64,000 bases of DNA from Veillonella tobetsuensis (GCF_001078375.1 NZ_BBXI01000009.1:1-64000), one strand, 5' to 3'; positions 17,477 through 27,448 are shown, numbered from the stretch's first letter. Notes: generated by a model not told the origin, from the sequence alone. Program-made: numbers and translations.

Positions 17477-18246
17477 TGAAACTCTTTGATACACATGCAC
17501 ATATTAACGATAATCGTTTTGATAACGATAGAGCTGAGATGTTACAAGCTTGTTTCGATGCAGGCATTGAATACATTATGATTCCTGGTGTAGATAGACA
17601 AACTGTTGAATCAGGTGTTGCATTGGCTGAAACTGATGACCGTTTATATGCTGCAGTAGGGACACATCCTCACGAAGCAAAAGATTTTACTGATGATGAC
17701 TACGAATATTTTAAAGAGTTAGCCTTGCACAATGATAAGGTGCGTGCTATCGGTGAAATCGGCCTTGATTATTACTATGATTTCTCTGATAGACCAACGC
17801 AAAAGAAGGTCTTTATACGTCAGCTTGAGTTAGCTCGAGAGGTAGATTTGCCTATTATTATCCATGATCGCGATGCTCATGGAGATATCATGAATATCTT
17901 GCGCAATGAAGGAAAGGATAATTGGGGAATTTTCCATTGTTATTCAGGTAGTTGGGAAATGGCTAAAGAGGCTATTAAAATGGGGTTTTATATCTCCTTT
18001 GCAGGCCCGGTGGTATTCCCAAAATCTACTAACCTAAAAGAAGTTGCTAAACAAGTACCATTGGATCGAATCCTTATAGAAACAGATTCTCCTTATTTGA
18101 CGCCACCTCCGTATAGAGGTCGACGCAATGACCCTAGTAAGACTCAATTTGTAGCAGAAGAAATTGCTGCTTTAAAAGGTATGGATGCAGATGAGTTTGC
18201 CGCAATCGCTTATGAAAATGGTAAGCGCGTATTTGGTATTAAATAA
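17476..18246 (+). CDS. tatD: TatD-family metal-dependent deoxyribonuclease
   Basis: TatD nucleases are 3'-exonucleases on DNA and RNA with a TIM-barrel metal site. The ligands are visible: DTHAHIND at the start, GEIGLDYYYD, IIHDRDAH, FHCYSG and ETDSPYLTPPPYRG. I chose ATG 17476, which overlaps the metG stop (TAATG); the 256-residue product is then the family's usual length. metG-tatD adjacency is common in Firmicutes. A terminator follows. Confidence 0.94.
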   Translation: MKLFDTHAHINDNRFDNDRAEMLQACFDAGIEYIMIPGVDRQTVESGVALAETDDRLYAAVGTHPHEAKDFTDDDYEYFKELALHNDKVRAIGEIGLDYYYDFSDRPTQKKVFIRQLELAREVDLPIIIHDRDAHGDIMNILRNEGKDNWGIFHCYSGSWEMAKEAIKMGFYISFAGPVVFPKSTNLKEVAKQVPLDRILIETDSPYLTPPPYRGRRNDPSKTQFVAEEIAALKGMDADEFAAIAYENGKRVFGIK

Positions 18247-18315
18247 AATAGAATAGAATAGCTATATTTGTAAATACTATCAAATTAAAGTTATTTAATA
18301 TATAGTTACATAGTG

Positions 18316-18349
18316 AACGCGATTCTTTCATTGAAGGAATCGCGTTTTT
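18316..18349 (+). terminator. terminator after tatD
   Basis: AACGCGATTCTTTC pairs with GAAGGAATCGCGTT (with a G-T or mismatch) and is followed by TTTTT. Confidence 0.88.
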
Positions 18350-18408
18350 CTATGGTATACTAACAATATATAGTCTATATATGTTTGGACTTGAAAAAGG
18401 ATGATAAG

Positions 18409-19944
18409 ATGGAACGCATAGCATTTATTGACTTAGGATCGAACTCAGTTCGATTCGTTATTTATGAAATATCAGATACGGGTAGTTATCGTTTACTCTA
18501 TCAAGAAAAAGACTCGATTCGGTTGAGTGAAAATATGTGGGGGGATCATAAGCTAACACAAGAAGCTATGAATCGTGCATTAGTATCATTACAATCGTAT
18601 GTTCATATGGCCAAAGCTTTTGAGGTCGATACGATTAAGGCTGTTGCTACCGCTGCAGTCCGTTTAGCAAATAATGGTGATGAATTTATCAATCTTGTAA
18701 AACAAGATACAGGTCTTGAATTAGAATGTATTTCCGGTGTTGAAGAGGCTCGCTTAGGTTTCCTTGGTGTTATTAATACAATTGGCCTTAAGGATTTTGT
18801 TATCTTTGATTTAGGCGGCGCTAGTACAGAGGTGACTTTGGTAAGAAATAGACAAATTGAGAAATCTGTTAGCTTGCCAATAGGTGCTTTGACTTTAACA
18901 GGAACCTATCAGAAAGGCAAAGAATTTACAGACAAAGAATACAATAAAATGGTGAAGGCTATTAAGCAAGCCATAGAGGAACATCCATGGCTTAAAAATG
19001 TTAAAAAGCCTCTATTAGGTATTGGTGGTACAGCTCGTAATATTGCGAAAATGGATCAACGAAAATTATCATATCCTATTACTAAATTGCACAATTATGA
19101 AATACCCTATCACCGTTTTACAGAATTGTTAGATGAGGTTAAATCCAAACCATTAGCACAACGTAAAAAAATCAATGGCCTTTCATCAGAACGGGCGGAT
19201 ATTATTATTGCCGGTATGACAATTGTATATGAGTTGTTCAATTATATAAATTGCAAAACTCTTGTTGTAGGTGGCTCAGGTCTTCGTGAGGGGTTGTTTT
19301 ACGACTATTATGGGCAAGCCTATTTAGGAGGAAATCCAATCATTCCAGATATCCTTATCCATTCTGCAGAAAATGTACTGCTAGGAATGACTCGATACGA
19401 ATTAATTCATGCTAAACATGTCGGCAAATTAGCCGATATCTTATATGACCAATGGCAACCATTACACAAAGGTGATACTGCATTGCGCCGTTGTTTGCAA
19501 GTTTCTTCTTTGTTACATGATATCGGAAAACGGGTGAACTATTATAGCCATGCTCGTCATGGGTGTTATATGTTAGTTAATAGCAATTTATACGGAATTA
19601 CTCATATTGAACAGGCTTTTAGTGCTTTTCTTGTGATGAACTCTCATGGTTTAAAACCAAAAGAGTATAAAAACTTTTTGTATGGGCAATTGTTGGATGA
19701 TGAGCAGAAAGCGATAGGGAAGAAATTATCTATAATTCTTGCTATTGCTGAGGCTCTTGATGAAAGTCATGAGCAGTTGATTACACATCTTGAAAGTCGC
19801 ATCAGTCCTGAAGAGGTTCAGTTGATAGTGCACTATCCAGCTAGCCGTGATATTTCCATAATAAAGGGTGCTGTTGAACGATTGGCAAAAGCCTTTAAAA
19901 AGGAATATAAGCGTCAGTTACAAATTGAGTGGTTCCCTCAGTAG
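18409..19944 (+). CDS. exopolyphosphatase / guanosine pentaphosphate phosphatase (Ppx/GppA family)
   Basis: Members hydrolyse polyphosphate from its end or convert pppGpp to ppGpp. The 511-residue protein has the ASKHA-fold signatures DLGSNSVR (8-15), ATAAVR, SGVEEARLGF with the catalytic Glu, and DLGGASTEV (about 133). A C-terminal HD-type domain carries LLHDIGKR near 367 and later His residues. I chose ATG 18409 with AAAGGAT upstream; a TTG at 18385 is weaker. It is the first gene of a three-gene set with a paralogue and polyphosphate kinase, which favours a polyphosphate role. Confidence 0.92.
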   Translation: MERIAFIDLGSNSVRFVIYEISDTGSYRLLYQEKDSIRLSENMWGDHKLTQEAMNRALVSLQSYVHMAKAFEVDTIKAVATAAVRLANNGDEFINLVKQDTGLELECISGVEEARLGFLGVINTIGLKDFVIFDLGGASTEVTLVRNRQIEKSVSLPIGALTLTGTYQKGKEFTDKEYNKMVKAIKQAIEEHPWLKNVKKPLLGIGGTARNIAKMDQRKLSYPITKLHNYEIPYHRFTELLDEVKSKPLAQRKKINGLSSERADIIIAGMTIVYELFNYINCKTLVVGGSGLREGLFYDYYGQAYLGGNPIIPDILIHSAENVLLGMTRYELIHAKHVGKLADILYDQWQPLHKGDTALRRCLQVSSLLHDIGKRVNYYSHARHGCYMLVNSNLYGITHIEQAFSAFLVMNSHGLKPKEYKNFLYGQLLDDEQKAIGKKLSIILAIAEALDESHEQLITHLESRISPEEVQLIVHYPASRDISIIKGAVERLAKAFKKEYKRQLQIEWFPQ

Positions 19945-19953
19945 GAGGTAGTT

Positions 19954-21504
19954 ATGACATTGGCTAAAGTGCTTCGATATGCGATTTTGCATGTTGGCTC
20001 TAGTAGCATGAGTATTACCATATTAGAATATAAAAGTATTGATGAAGTGCGTGTTATCGATTATGCTGCACGGGAAGTAACCTTTGGGGAGGAGTTATTT
20101 CAAACATCTCGCCTTAGTTTTAAAACAATTGAAGAAATCTGTGATATTTTAAAAGGCTATAAACAATTAATGGCAGATTATAATGTATCTAGATGTCGCT
20201 TGTATGGTACAACTGTTATCCGTGAAGCCACTAATCGAAGGGCTATTTTAGATCAGATTTTTATTCAAACAGGTATGCGTGTAGAAGTTATAGACATGCC
20301 TAAAGAAGTTTATTTTAAATATGCCTTGTTATATTATGAAATGATGTATCATCATAAGGCTACGGATGACAGTACGGCTTGTCTATTTGCAGATATCACG
20401 TCCGGTGGGGTCGGTTTAACTGCTTGGAAAGGCAGATCACTATTGTTCCAACAAAATATGCATAGTGGTTCACTACGTGTTATGGAGTCTTTTAACCGTA
20501 ACCAACGTGCTTCTATATCCTTTAGTACAGCCATTACTGAATATTTACATCGCATGATTAGTCCGTTACGAGAAGAATTGCAGAGGTTTAATATTAAAAA
20601 TATTATTTTCTCTGGTGATGAGGCTCGCTTAGTGTTGCAGTTGATGGGATATAGTAATAGTGAGCAAATCATTTCTATTGATCCTCAACAGTTTAATGAT
20701 CTTATGAATTCCTTTGATGGTATTACGGCTACAAAACTAGTCAATCGCTATAAGATTCCAGAGTTTAAGGCTAATATTTTAATGCCTACTATGATTTTTT
20801 TCTCTGAAATTATTAGTGCTATTAATCCTGAAGCCTTAATTTTTAGTAGTTATTCATTCTCTCAAGGTATTAGTTGGTTTTATGGTGTAGAAACGCAAAA
20901 CCATCCTTATATGTATCAATTGCGTGAGCAAAATGCAGATTTGGCCCGTGCTATAGCGGCTCGTTATCATACAGATGCCGTACATGATAGAGAGGTTGAA
21001 CGTTTTAGTTTGGAATTCTGTAATGCACTCCATCATAAAGGTTTACCAGAACGATGGGGGTATTTGTGCCGTATAGCAGCGATTTTATGTTCTGTCGGTA
21101 AATTTATAAGCCTTAGAAATCATGGAGAGCATGCGTATCATATTGTAATGGGAACCGATATATTTGGTCTTTCAGAAGAAGAAAAACAAGTTGTAGCGAA
21201 TGTAGTGTATTACCATTACAAGGGTACACCTTCAGATGATGATGAATATTTTAAAGTTCTTACAGAATTACAAAAAATACAGGTCACAAAGCTAGTAGCC
21301 ATTGTACGCGTAGCTTGTGCATTAGATGCAGGAAGCAATCAAAAAATAGAAGCTATACGTATTGAGGAAAAAGATAAAGAATTGGTTGTTCACGTTAGAA
21401 CCAAGGAAAATATCTCTCTTGAATGGTGGACCTTTAATCGTGACTCCATCTATTTTAGTGAAATATTTGGTATGGAAATTTCCTTGACTATAGGGGGGGT
21501 ATAA
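19954..21504 (+). CDS. divergent Ppx/GppA-like protein, probable pseudoenzyme or regulator
   Basis: This 516-residue protein has the same layout as the preceding Ppx/GppA but degenerate motifs. The N-terminal DLGSNSxR is HVGSSSMS (13-20), DLGGASTE is DITSGGVGL (about 147), the SGxEEA stretch is DMPKEVYF, and the HD dyad of LLHDIGKR is lost in LCSVGKF (about 378). These sites normally bind phosphate, metal and the catalytic water, so full activity is doubtful. It is intact, starts 9 bases after its neighbour, and stops one base before ppk starts. A role as a partner or regulator of the other two is inference. Confidence 0.8.
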   Translation: MTLAKVLRYAILHVGSSSMSITILEYKSIDEVRVIDYAAREVTFGEELFQTSRLSFKTIEEICDILKGYKQLMADYNVSRCRLYGTTVIREATNRRAILDQIFIQTGMRVEVIDMPKEVYFKYALLYYEMMYHHKATDDSTACLFADITSGGVGLTAWKGRSLLFQQNMHSGSLRVMESFNRNQRASISFSTAITEYLHRMISPLREELQRFNIKNIIFSGDEARLVLQLMGYSNSEQIISIDPQQFNDLMNSFDGITATKLVNRYKIPEFKANILMPTMIFFSEIISAINPEALIFSSYSFSQGISWFYGVETQNHPYMYQLREQNADLARAIAARYHTDAVHDREVERFSLEFCNALHHKGLPERWGYLCRIAAILCSVGKFISLRNHGEHAYHIVMGTDIFGLSEEEKQVVANVVYYHYKGTPSDDDEYFKVLTELQKIQVTKLVAIVRVACALDAGSNQKIEAIRIEEKDKELVVHVRTKENISLEWWTFNRDSIYFSEIFGMEISLTIGGV

Positions 21505-21505
21505 G

Positions 21506-23623
21506 TTGTTTACGAGTCCAAAGTATTATTTTAACCGTGAATTATCTTGGTTGAAATTTAATCAACGCGTCGTATTAGAAGCTATGGATACGAGTACCCC
21601 CTTGATGGAGCGTCTTCGTTTTATCTCCATTGCCAGTTCAAATCTAGACGAGTTTTTCATGATTCGTGTTGCTGGTTTGCGGCATCAAGCTATGAATGGA
21701 ATTGTAAAATATGATGCGGCGCATATGGATGCTAAGGCGCAGTTGAAAGCAATTGATGAATCAGTACAGCGCGTAGTTTCTTTACAATATACATATTTAC
21801 ACCGCGTGTTAGATTCATTAGAAGAGGAAGGCTTGTATTTCTTGCATCCTGAAGAATTAGATGTAAAGACAAAAACCTGGCTTAGACATTATTTTGAAGA
21901 GCAAATTTATCCGGTGGTTACACCACTAGCAGTTGATTCAGGGCATCCATTCCCATTTTTGGCAAATCATACGATTAATACCATTGTTCGTATATTTCAA
22001 GTTCAATCTGATGGTACAAAGGATTATAAAATTGCTATTTTGCCAATTCCATCTGTATTGGATCGAATTATTGAAGTGCCTACACCGTCTAATAAGACGC
22101 ATCATTTTGTGTATTTAGAAGATGTTATTAATTTCTATGCTATACAGTTTTTTCAAGGCTATGGTATAGAAGAGTCTATGACGTTCCGATTAACTCGCGA
22201 TGCGGATTTAGAAATAGCGGAAGAGGATACAAAGGATTTACTTACAGAAGTTGAAGCCTCTTTACGACGTCGGCGCCGTGGTGATGCGGTTCGTTTAGAA
22301 GTAGCCGGTGAAGGTTCTCCGGAATTGTTATCTACCGTATTGAAAAGTGTAGAATTGGAGAAAAAGGATGTATATCATATAGATGGTCATTTAGATTGTC
22401 GTATGTATTTTGATTTTTCTAATTATCCAGGTTACGATTATTTGCGTTATAAACCGTTTGAGTCCAAAACACCAAGTGACTTGATTGGTTGTGAAGGTGA
22501 AAACTTACTCGATGTGATTCGAGAGCGCGATATATTTGTTCATCATCCTTTTGAATCTTTTAGTGTAGTTGAACAGTTTGTGGCACAAGCAGCTGTAGAT
22601 CCCAATGTATTAGCTATCAAACAAACCTTATATCGCGTTAGTGGTGAATCACCTATTATTGCATCTCTCATAAAGGCTGCAGATAATGGTAAGCAGGTTA
22701 CAGTATTAATGGAAGTAAAAGCTCGTTTTGATGAAGAGCATAATATCATTATGGCACGTCGATTAGAAAAAGCCGGATGTCATGTAATTTATGGTTTAAA
22801 AGGCTTAAAAACTCACTCCAAGATTACTATGGTTGTACGTCGTGAAGAAGATGGTATACGCCGCTATGTACATTTAGCAACAGGTAACTACAATGGCAAA
22901 ACTGCACGTATATATACGGACTGTGGCATATTTACTTGTAATGATGAATATGGTGATGATGCATCACGTTTCTTTAATTTGATTTCTGGATATTCGGATC
23001 CCCCAATTTGGAATAAGTTTATCGTAGCACCACTTAATTTACGTGAGAAAATCATGGAGCTCATCGATGAGGAAATAGATTGTGCAAAACGTGGTGAAGA
23101 TGCATATATTATTGCTAAAATGAATTCACTACTGGATAAACGTGTCATTGCTAAATTGTATGAGGCATCTACAAATGGTGTGAAGATAGATCTCATCGTA
23201 CGTGGTATTTGTACACTTCGTCCTGGTATTGCTGGTGTGAGTGACCATATTACTGTACGTTCTATAGTAGGACGTTTTTTAGAACATCACCGATTATTCT
23301 ATTTCCGTAATGGTGGTAATGAAAAGCTCTTTCTTTCCAGTGCAGATTGGATGCCACGTAATTTAAATGAACGTGTTGAATTGATGATTCCTATTGAAGA
23401 TAAACGTCATAAGTCACGCATTAAGGGGATACTAGATTTATATTTAGTGGATACATTAAAGACACATATAATGAGGGCTGATGGGTCTTATTATAAGGCT
23501 TCAAACGTAGAAGGTCCGCTATCGGCTCAAGAAGAGTTAATGGAGGCTGCTAATACACAAGAAAATAAGGAGCAAATGACTGTTATTGAACGTTTTAAAC
23601 CGATGTTTAAAATGAAAGAATAG
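21506..23623 (+). CDS. ppk1: polyphosphate kinase 1
   Basis: PPK1 reversibly polymerises ATP gamma-phosphate into polyphosphate. The 705-residue protein opens with FNRELSWLKFNQRVL-type sequence (here with VVLEA). It has the phosphohistidine region GLKGLKTHSKITMVVR and the second conserved histidine in GRFLEHHRLFYF, and LATGNYN follows the first. The start is TTG at 21506 behind a strong AGGGGGGGT. The stop of the preceding gene is one base away. Together the three genes form a polyphosphate synthesis and turnover operon. Confidence 0.96.
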   Translation: MFTSPKYYFNRELSWLKFNQRVVLEAMDTSTPLMERLRFISIASSNLDEFFMIRVAGLRHQAMNGIVKYDAAHMDAKAQLKAIDESVQRVVSLQYTYLHRVLDSLEEEGLYFLHPEELDVKTKTWLRHYFEEQIYPVVTPLAVDSGHPFPFLANHTINTIVRIFQVQSDGTKDYKIAILPIPSVLDRIIEVPTPSNKTHHFVYLEDVINFYAIQFFQGYGIEESMTFRLTRDADLEIAEEDTKDLLTEVEASLRRRRRGDAVRLEVAGEGSPELLSTVLKSVELEKKDVYHIDGHLDCRMYFDFSNYPGYDYLRYKPFESKTPSDLIGCEGENLLDVIRERDIFVHHPFESFSVVEQFVAQAAVDPNVLAIKQTLYRVSGESPIIASLIKAADNGKQVTVLMEVKARFDEEHNIIMARRLEKAGCHVIYGLKGLKTHSKITMVVRREEDGIRRYVHLATGNYNGKTARIYTDCGIFTCNDEYGDDASRFFNLISGYSDPPIWNKFIVAPLNLREKIMELIDEEIDCAKRGEDAYIIAKMNSLLDKRVIAKLYEASTNGVKIDLIVRGICTLRPGIAGVSDHITVRSIVGRFLEHHRLFYFRNGGNEKLFLSSADWMPRNLNERVELMIPIEDKRHKSRIKGILDLYLVDTLKTHIMRADGSYYKASNVEGPLSAQEELMEAANTQENKEQMTVIERFKPMFKMKE

Positions 23624-23978
23624 TGAAGACCTGGGTTATGAACACTGTATAAATATAGAGTGATATATAATACTTTTATGAAGTCGAATATATCCTTATA
23701 TAGCATTATGGATAAGAAATAAATTTTAGAAAAATTTATATTTTAGACGATAACAATAGCAAAAACATATAAAAATCCAAAGTGATGATTAATAATACAT
23801 GGCATACAATATATTGTATTATTATCTTGTATACACCTACAATTTTGCTTATTTAGTATGTTATCGAAAAACATAGATATGTCTTTGTACAGTGGACATT
23901 GATTGAAAATATCATATTAAATAAATTTAAAAATACATATACAATCTATGTTTATTTGCTATTGTCAACCTTGTGCGT
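23624..23978. other. AT-rich intergenic stretch, no gene seen
   Basis: About 350 bases between ppk and the promoter of the next gene hold only very short reading frames. Several weak AT-rich inverted repeats occur (for example around 23805-23830), but none is a convincing terminator. No RNA gene was recognised. Confidence 0.5.
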
Positions 23979-24008
23979 TTGACAGGTTATATCTAACTGT
24001 AGTAGAAT
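23979..24008 (+). promoter_or_regulatory. promoter of the G5/3D-domain gene
   Basis: A consensus TTGACA (23979-23984) and TAGAAT (24003-24008) are 18 bases apart. The start codon follows about 27 bases after the -10. Confidence 0.65.
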
Positions 24009-24034
24009 ATCATTGTTACAGGAGGTATTTCGTT

Positions 24035-25006
24035 ATGAGAATTCAAAAAACGCATAAGCGATATGTATCGTCTGTGGTTGCTGGATTGATGGTAACTGCA
24101 ATAACCTTGACTGGTTTTTCTTACAACGATAAAACTGTTACAGTCATGGCTGATGGTGCAGCCCATACTGTTAAAACACATTTAAATTCTAATGAAGGTA
24201 TCGTGCGTAACGCAGGTATTAAATTAAATCCAAAAGATAAAGTGATTAGTGATTCTAATTCTGTACAAGAAGGTACGACGCTTACGGTCGTAAGAGCATT
24301 CCCTGTTTCTGTTACAGTAGATGGAAAAACTAGAACTGTTTATACAACACAAACAACAGCAGAAGAGTTAGCTAATGAATTAGGTTTTAAAGCTCCCAAT
24401 TATACAACTGCAGCCAACGGTGCAATCCAATCTGGTAGCACAGTAAATATTGTGCGTGTTACTAGCCGTGCAGTGAATACTGTAGATCAAGAGATTCCGG
24501 TTCAAGTTATCCGTGAAAAGGATGACACTATGGCTATCGGTGAAGAAGAGGTCGTTCAAGTCGGTCAACCTGGCACAGAACGTGTTCAAGTTGAAACTTT
24601 ATATAATAATGGTAATGTAATTAAAACAAATGAATTATCTAAATCCGTAATGACAAATATGGTGCCTACAATTATTAAAGAAGGCACTCGTGAAGTAACG
24701 ACATCTCGTAATGTGGCTGGTCGAGCATCTCGCTCTATCGTTATGGAAGCATCTGCTTACTTAGCAGGTGATGGTGATGGATTAGGTATTACTGCTACAG
24801 GTGTTCCTGCAGTACGTGGTATTGTTGCCGTTGACCCTGATGTTATTCCGTTAGGCACACGTCTATTCATTCCTGGCTATGGTGAAGCTGTGGCTGCTGA
24901 TACAGGTGGTGCTATTATTGGTAATCGTATTGACCTTGTTATGGACTCTTATGGAGAGGCTATGGATTTTGGTCGACGCGACGTAACTGTATATGTACTA
25001 GATTAA
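24035..25006 (+). CDS. secreted DUF348/G5/3D-domain protein (YabE-like)
   Basis: The 323-residue protein has a signal or anchor helix (about 12-30), two DUF348 repeats (about 35-140: DGAAHTVKTHLNSNE and TRTVYTTQTTAEELANELG), a G5-like domain (about 150-225) and a C-terminal 3D domain (about 230-323) ending in GRRDVTVYVLD. This is the layout of Bacillus YabE, a wall-active protein related to resuscitation factors. ATG 24035 follows AGGAGG; longer in-frame starts lack support. In Bacillus yabE lies between tatD and rnmV-ksgA, and the same order is visible here with other genes inserted. Confidence 0.88.
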   Translation: MRIQKTHKRYVSSVVAGLMVTAITLTGFSYNDKTVTVMADGAAHTVKTHLNSNEGIVRNAGIKLNPKDKVISDSNSVQEGTTLTVVRAFPVSVTVDGKTRTVYTTQTTAEELANELGFKAPNYTTAANGAIQSGSTVNIVRVTSRAVNTVDQEIPVQVIREKDDTMAIGEEEVVQVGQPGTERVQVETLYNNGNVIKTNELSKSVMTNMVPTIIKEGTREVTTSRNVAGRASRSIVMEASAYLAGDGDGLGITATGVPAVRGIVAVDPDVIPLGTRLFIPGYGEAVAADTGGAIIGNRIDLVMDSYGEAMDFGRRDVTVYVLD

Positions 25007-25015
25007 TCTATACAA

Positions 25016-25048
25016 TAAAAGGAGATATCCAATGTGATATCTCCTTTT
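25016..25048 (+). terminator. terminator after the G5/3D-domain gene
   Basis: AAAAGGAGATATC pairs perfectly with GATATCTCCTTTT across a 6-base loop. Confidence 0.88.
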
Positions 25049-25069
25049 AGTATGTGGATTTTATTATAA

Positions 25070-25108
25070 AATGACGACCGCCTTCGTGTGGAGGCTGTCG
25101 TCATTTAT
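25070..25108 (-). terminator. terminator of the msrAB transcript
   Basis: On the minus strand AATGACGAC-GCCT type sequence pairs with AGGCGGTCGTCATT (one mismatch) and is followed by TTATAAT. It lies 12 bases past the msrAB stop. Confidence 0.82.
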
Positions 25109-25119
25109 TCTTGAATATT

Positions 25120-26055
25120 CTATTCTATATAAGGAATTAAGTATTCGTAATTAGAACCGACTAATTGATCTTTTGGAATAAATCGAAGAGCAGAACCATT
25201 GATACAATATCTTAAAGAACCATTAGGACCATCTTCGAATACATGTCCTAAATGAGCATTACCAATACGGCTTCGAACTTCTATGCGTTGCATACCGTGA
25301 GAATTATCCTGGTAATACCGAATCACATCCTTTGCTATTGGTTTTGTAAAACTAGGCCAACCACAATGCGATTCAAACTTGCGAGATGAAGCAAATAGAG
25401 GTTCGCCCGTAGTGATATCAACATATAGTCCTGATTTGAATTCATCGGTCAATTCATGACTGAATGGTGCATCGGTAGCTGCATTTTGAGTTACCTCATA
25501 TTCTTGTGTAGAAAGAGTTTTTAGCGTTTGTTCTGTCGGTTTGTTGTATAAACTGTCATCGATTAGAGGTTCTTGGGATAAACCTAGTGGAATATGACAA
25601 TAACCAGTAGGATTTTTATCTAAGTAATCTTGATGGTATTCTTCAGCAGTATAGTAATTATCGAGTGGTAATACTTCAATAGCAAAAGGTTTGCTTTCAA
25701 AGGACTGGGCACGAGCTAGCGTAGCTTCAATAATAGGTTTATCTGAGTTATCGATATAATAAATACCGGTGCGATATTGAATACCTTCGTCACCGCCTTG
25801 TTTGTTGATACTGAAAGGATCAATAGCGCGAAGGAAATATTGAATCAAGTGGTCTAGAGACAGCGTATCCGCATCGTATGTAATCTTAAGTGCCTCTACA
25901 TGACCGCTATCATGGCATACATCTTCGTAGCTAGGATTTGAACTTGGACCATTAGCGTAGCCTACTTCAGTAGAGAGTACCCCAGAAATTTGTCTAATAT
26001 AACCTTGAAGGCCCCAAAAGCAACCTCCACCTAAATATATAGTGTGCTTTGTCAT
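25120..26055 (-). CDS. msrAB: bifunctional peptide-methionine (S)-/(R)-S-oxide reductase MsrA-MsrB
   Basis: The protein repairs oxidised methionine of both stereoisomers. Residues 1 to about 155 are MsrA with the catalytic Cys in GGGCFWGLQGY and the YHQDYLDKNP stretch. Residues about 180-311 are MsrB with HCGWPSF and the catalytic Cys in RYCINGSALRF. The two CxxC zinc motifs of many MsrB proteins are absent; the position reads DITTGEPLF, as in the zinc-free subgroup. Length 311 is normal for the fusion. It follows a metE-like gene with no gap, so repair and synthesis of methionine are linked. Confidence 0.95.
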   Translation of the reverse strand: MTKHTIYLGGGCFWGLQGYIRQISGVLSTEVGYANGPSSNPSYEDVCHDSGHVEALKITYDADTLSLDHLIQYFLRAIDPFSINKQGGDEGIQYRTGIYYIDNSDKPIIEATLARAQSFESKPFAIEVLPLDNYYTAEEYHQDYLDKNPTGYCHIPLGLSQEPLIDDSLYNKPTEQTLKTLSTQEYEVTQNAATDAPFSHELTDEFKSGLYVDITTGEPLFASSRKFESHCGWPSFTKPIAKDVIRYYQDNSHGMQRIEVRSRIGNAHLGHVFEDGPNGSLRYCINGSALRFIPKDQLVGSNYEYLIPYIE

Positions 26056-27177
26056 TTAATCACCCCATACTTCATGAGCAATTTCTTTAACTAATGCTAG
26101 TTTAGCCCATTGATCTTCTTCGGTCAATTGATTACCAATTTCACAAGAAGCAAAACCGCATTGTGGAGACAAGCATAGTCTTTCAAGAGGGATATATTTA
26201 GTCGCTTCTTTGATGCGTTCTTTAATAACTTCTTTATCTTCTAATTCAGGTCGTTTTGATGTAATAAGACCTAATACAACCTTTTTATTAGGCGAAACTT
26301 CACGTAATGGTTCAAAACCGCCGGAACGATCATCATCGAATTCTAAATAGTAGGCATCTACATTTTCTTTGGCGAAGAGAATAGGTGCTACTGGTTCGTA
26401 ACCACCACTAGCGGCCCATGTAGAGTTATAATTACCTCTGCATACGTGAGTAGTAAATGCTAAGTCATGAGGACGACCTTCAAGGGCTAGATTGTTTAAG
26501 CGCAAGTATTTTGCTGTTTCACCTTCAATGGTAACGTTTTTATCCTTTTGACGCCCTGTCCAGTAAGCATGGTCACAGCACATACCCCAAGTACAATCAT
26601 CAAATTGGATATTTCGGCAACCTGCATCATATAAATCTTTAATAACTTGTCGATATGCAGCGGCAATATCTTGGATTAACTCTTCTAAATCGGGGTAGAA
26701 GGAGCGTGTTGTAATGCCGTTATCTTCACGGAATAATTCTGCTAGGAATTGAGAAGGAGCAGGAATGGTTTGACGAGCCGTAGTGTTTTCATCTTCAAAT
26801 TGTTTTACAAATTTGAAATGTTCTACAAATGGATGATTAGTACCTGTAATTTTACCAGTAAGAGCAAGGGAACCAGGCGCAGTTTCTTGACCGTGGAATT
26901 TATAGCCATGTTCAAGTTCGATTTCTTTAACGCCGTTAAAGCCCCACATAAAATCAAGATGCCAATAGGCACGACGGAATTCTCCATCTGTAATAACTGG
27001 TAGGCCAGCAGCTTTTTGTTTTTGAATCAATTCTGTAATGAGGCGATCTTCAACTGCTGTTAATTCATCTCTTGTAATAGTTCCTTTTGTAAAAGCTTCG
27101 CGAGCCTCTTTTAATTCTGCAGGACGTAGGAAAGAACCTACAATATCAAAATGAAATGGTGCTAAATATTTAGACAT
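26056..27177 (-). CDS. MetE C-terminal-like methyltransferase (YxjG/YxjH family)
   Basis: The 373-residue protein matches the catalytic half of cobalamin-independent methionine synthase: it starts with FDIVGSFLRPAELKEA, has FDDCTWGM, THVCRGNYN with the zinc-ligand His and Cys, and SPQCGFAS with the final zinc-ligand Cys. It lacks the N-terminal half of true MetE. Relatives transfer methyl groups to homocysteine from donors other than the usual folate; the donor here is unknown. The GGAGGA site precedes the ATG. No SAM or T-box riboswitch was recognised upstream. It lies between lysR and msrAB on the same strand. Confidence 0.88.
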   Translation of the reverse strand: MSKYLAPFHFDIVGSFLRPAELKEAREAFTKGTITRDELTAVEDRLITELIQKQKAAGLPVITDGEFRRAYWHLDFMWGFNGVKEIELEHGYKFHGQETAPGSLALTGKITGTNHPFVEHFKFVKQFEDENTTARQTIPAPSQFLAELFREDNGITTRSFYPDLEELIQDIAAAYRQVIKDLYDAGCRNIQFDDCTWGMCCDHAYWTGRQKDKNVTIEGETAKYLRLNNLALEGRPHDLAFTTHVCRGNYNSTWAASGGYEPVAPILFAKENVDAYYLEFDDDRSGGFEPLREVSPNKKVVLGLITSKRPELEDKEVIKERIKEATKYIPLERLCLSPQCGFASCEIGNQLTEEDQWAKLALVKEIAHEVWGD

Positions 27178-27347
27178 AATAATAATCCTCCTATAGTAAA
27201 CGGTAGAGCCGATAATTTCGATAGGCTTATTATAACGAAGTATGATTATATATAAAAATATCTATATATTAGCGTTGTGTATAGCTTTAAGTTATGTTGC
27301 AGCAAGAGTTTGATTGATTTGGTTATATCTGAAGCAAGTATATAAAT

Positions 27348-27383
27348 TAAGGAGGCATTCTCTTAACAGAGCTTGCCTCCTTA
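27348..27383 (-). terminator. possible terminator of the lysR gene
   Basis: TAAGGAGGCA and TGCCTCCTTA form a perfect 10-bp inverted repeat around a 16-base loop. The T tract on the minus side is weak (ATTTATA), so it may be a terminator or a regulatory fold. Confidence 0.55.
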
Positions 27384-27448
27384 GTTTATGAATTGATATG
27401 CTTATAGAATATTTCTAGCTAGCTATATAACTGACATAATTATTGTGT

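Noticed and set aside
23624-24030. Small RNA or short gene in the AT-rich gap after ppk
   Set aside because: Only very short frames and weak AT-only hairpins; nothing distinguishes them from background.
27178-27347. Possible SAM riboswitch before the metE-like gene
   Set aside because: No conserved core or multi-stem fold followed by a terminator could be recognised by eye.
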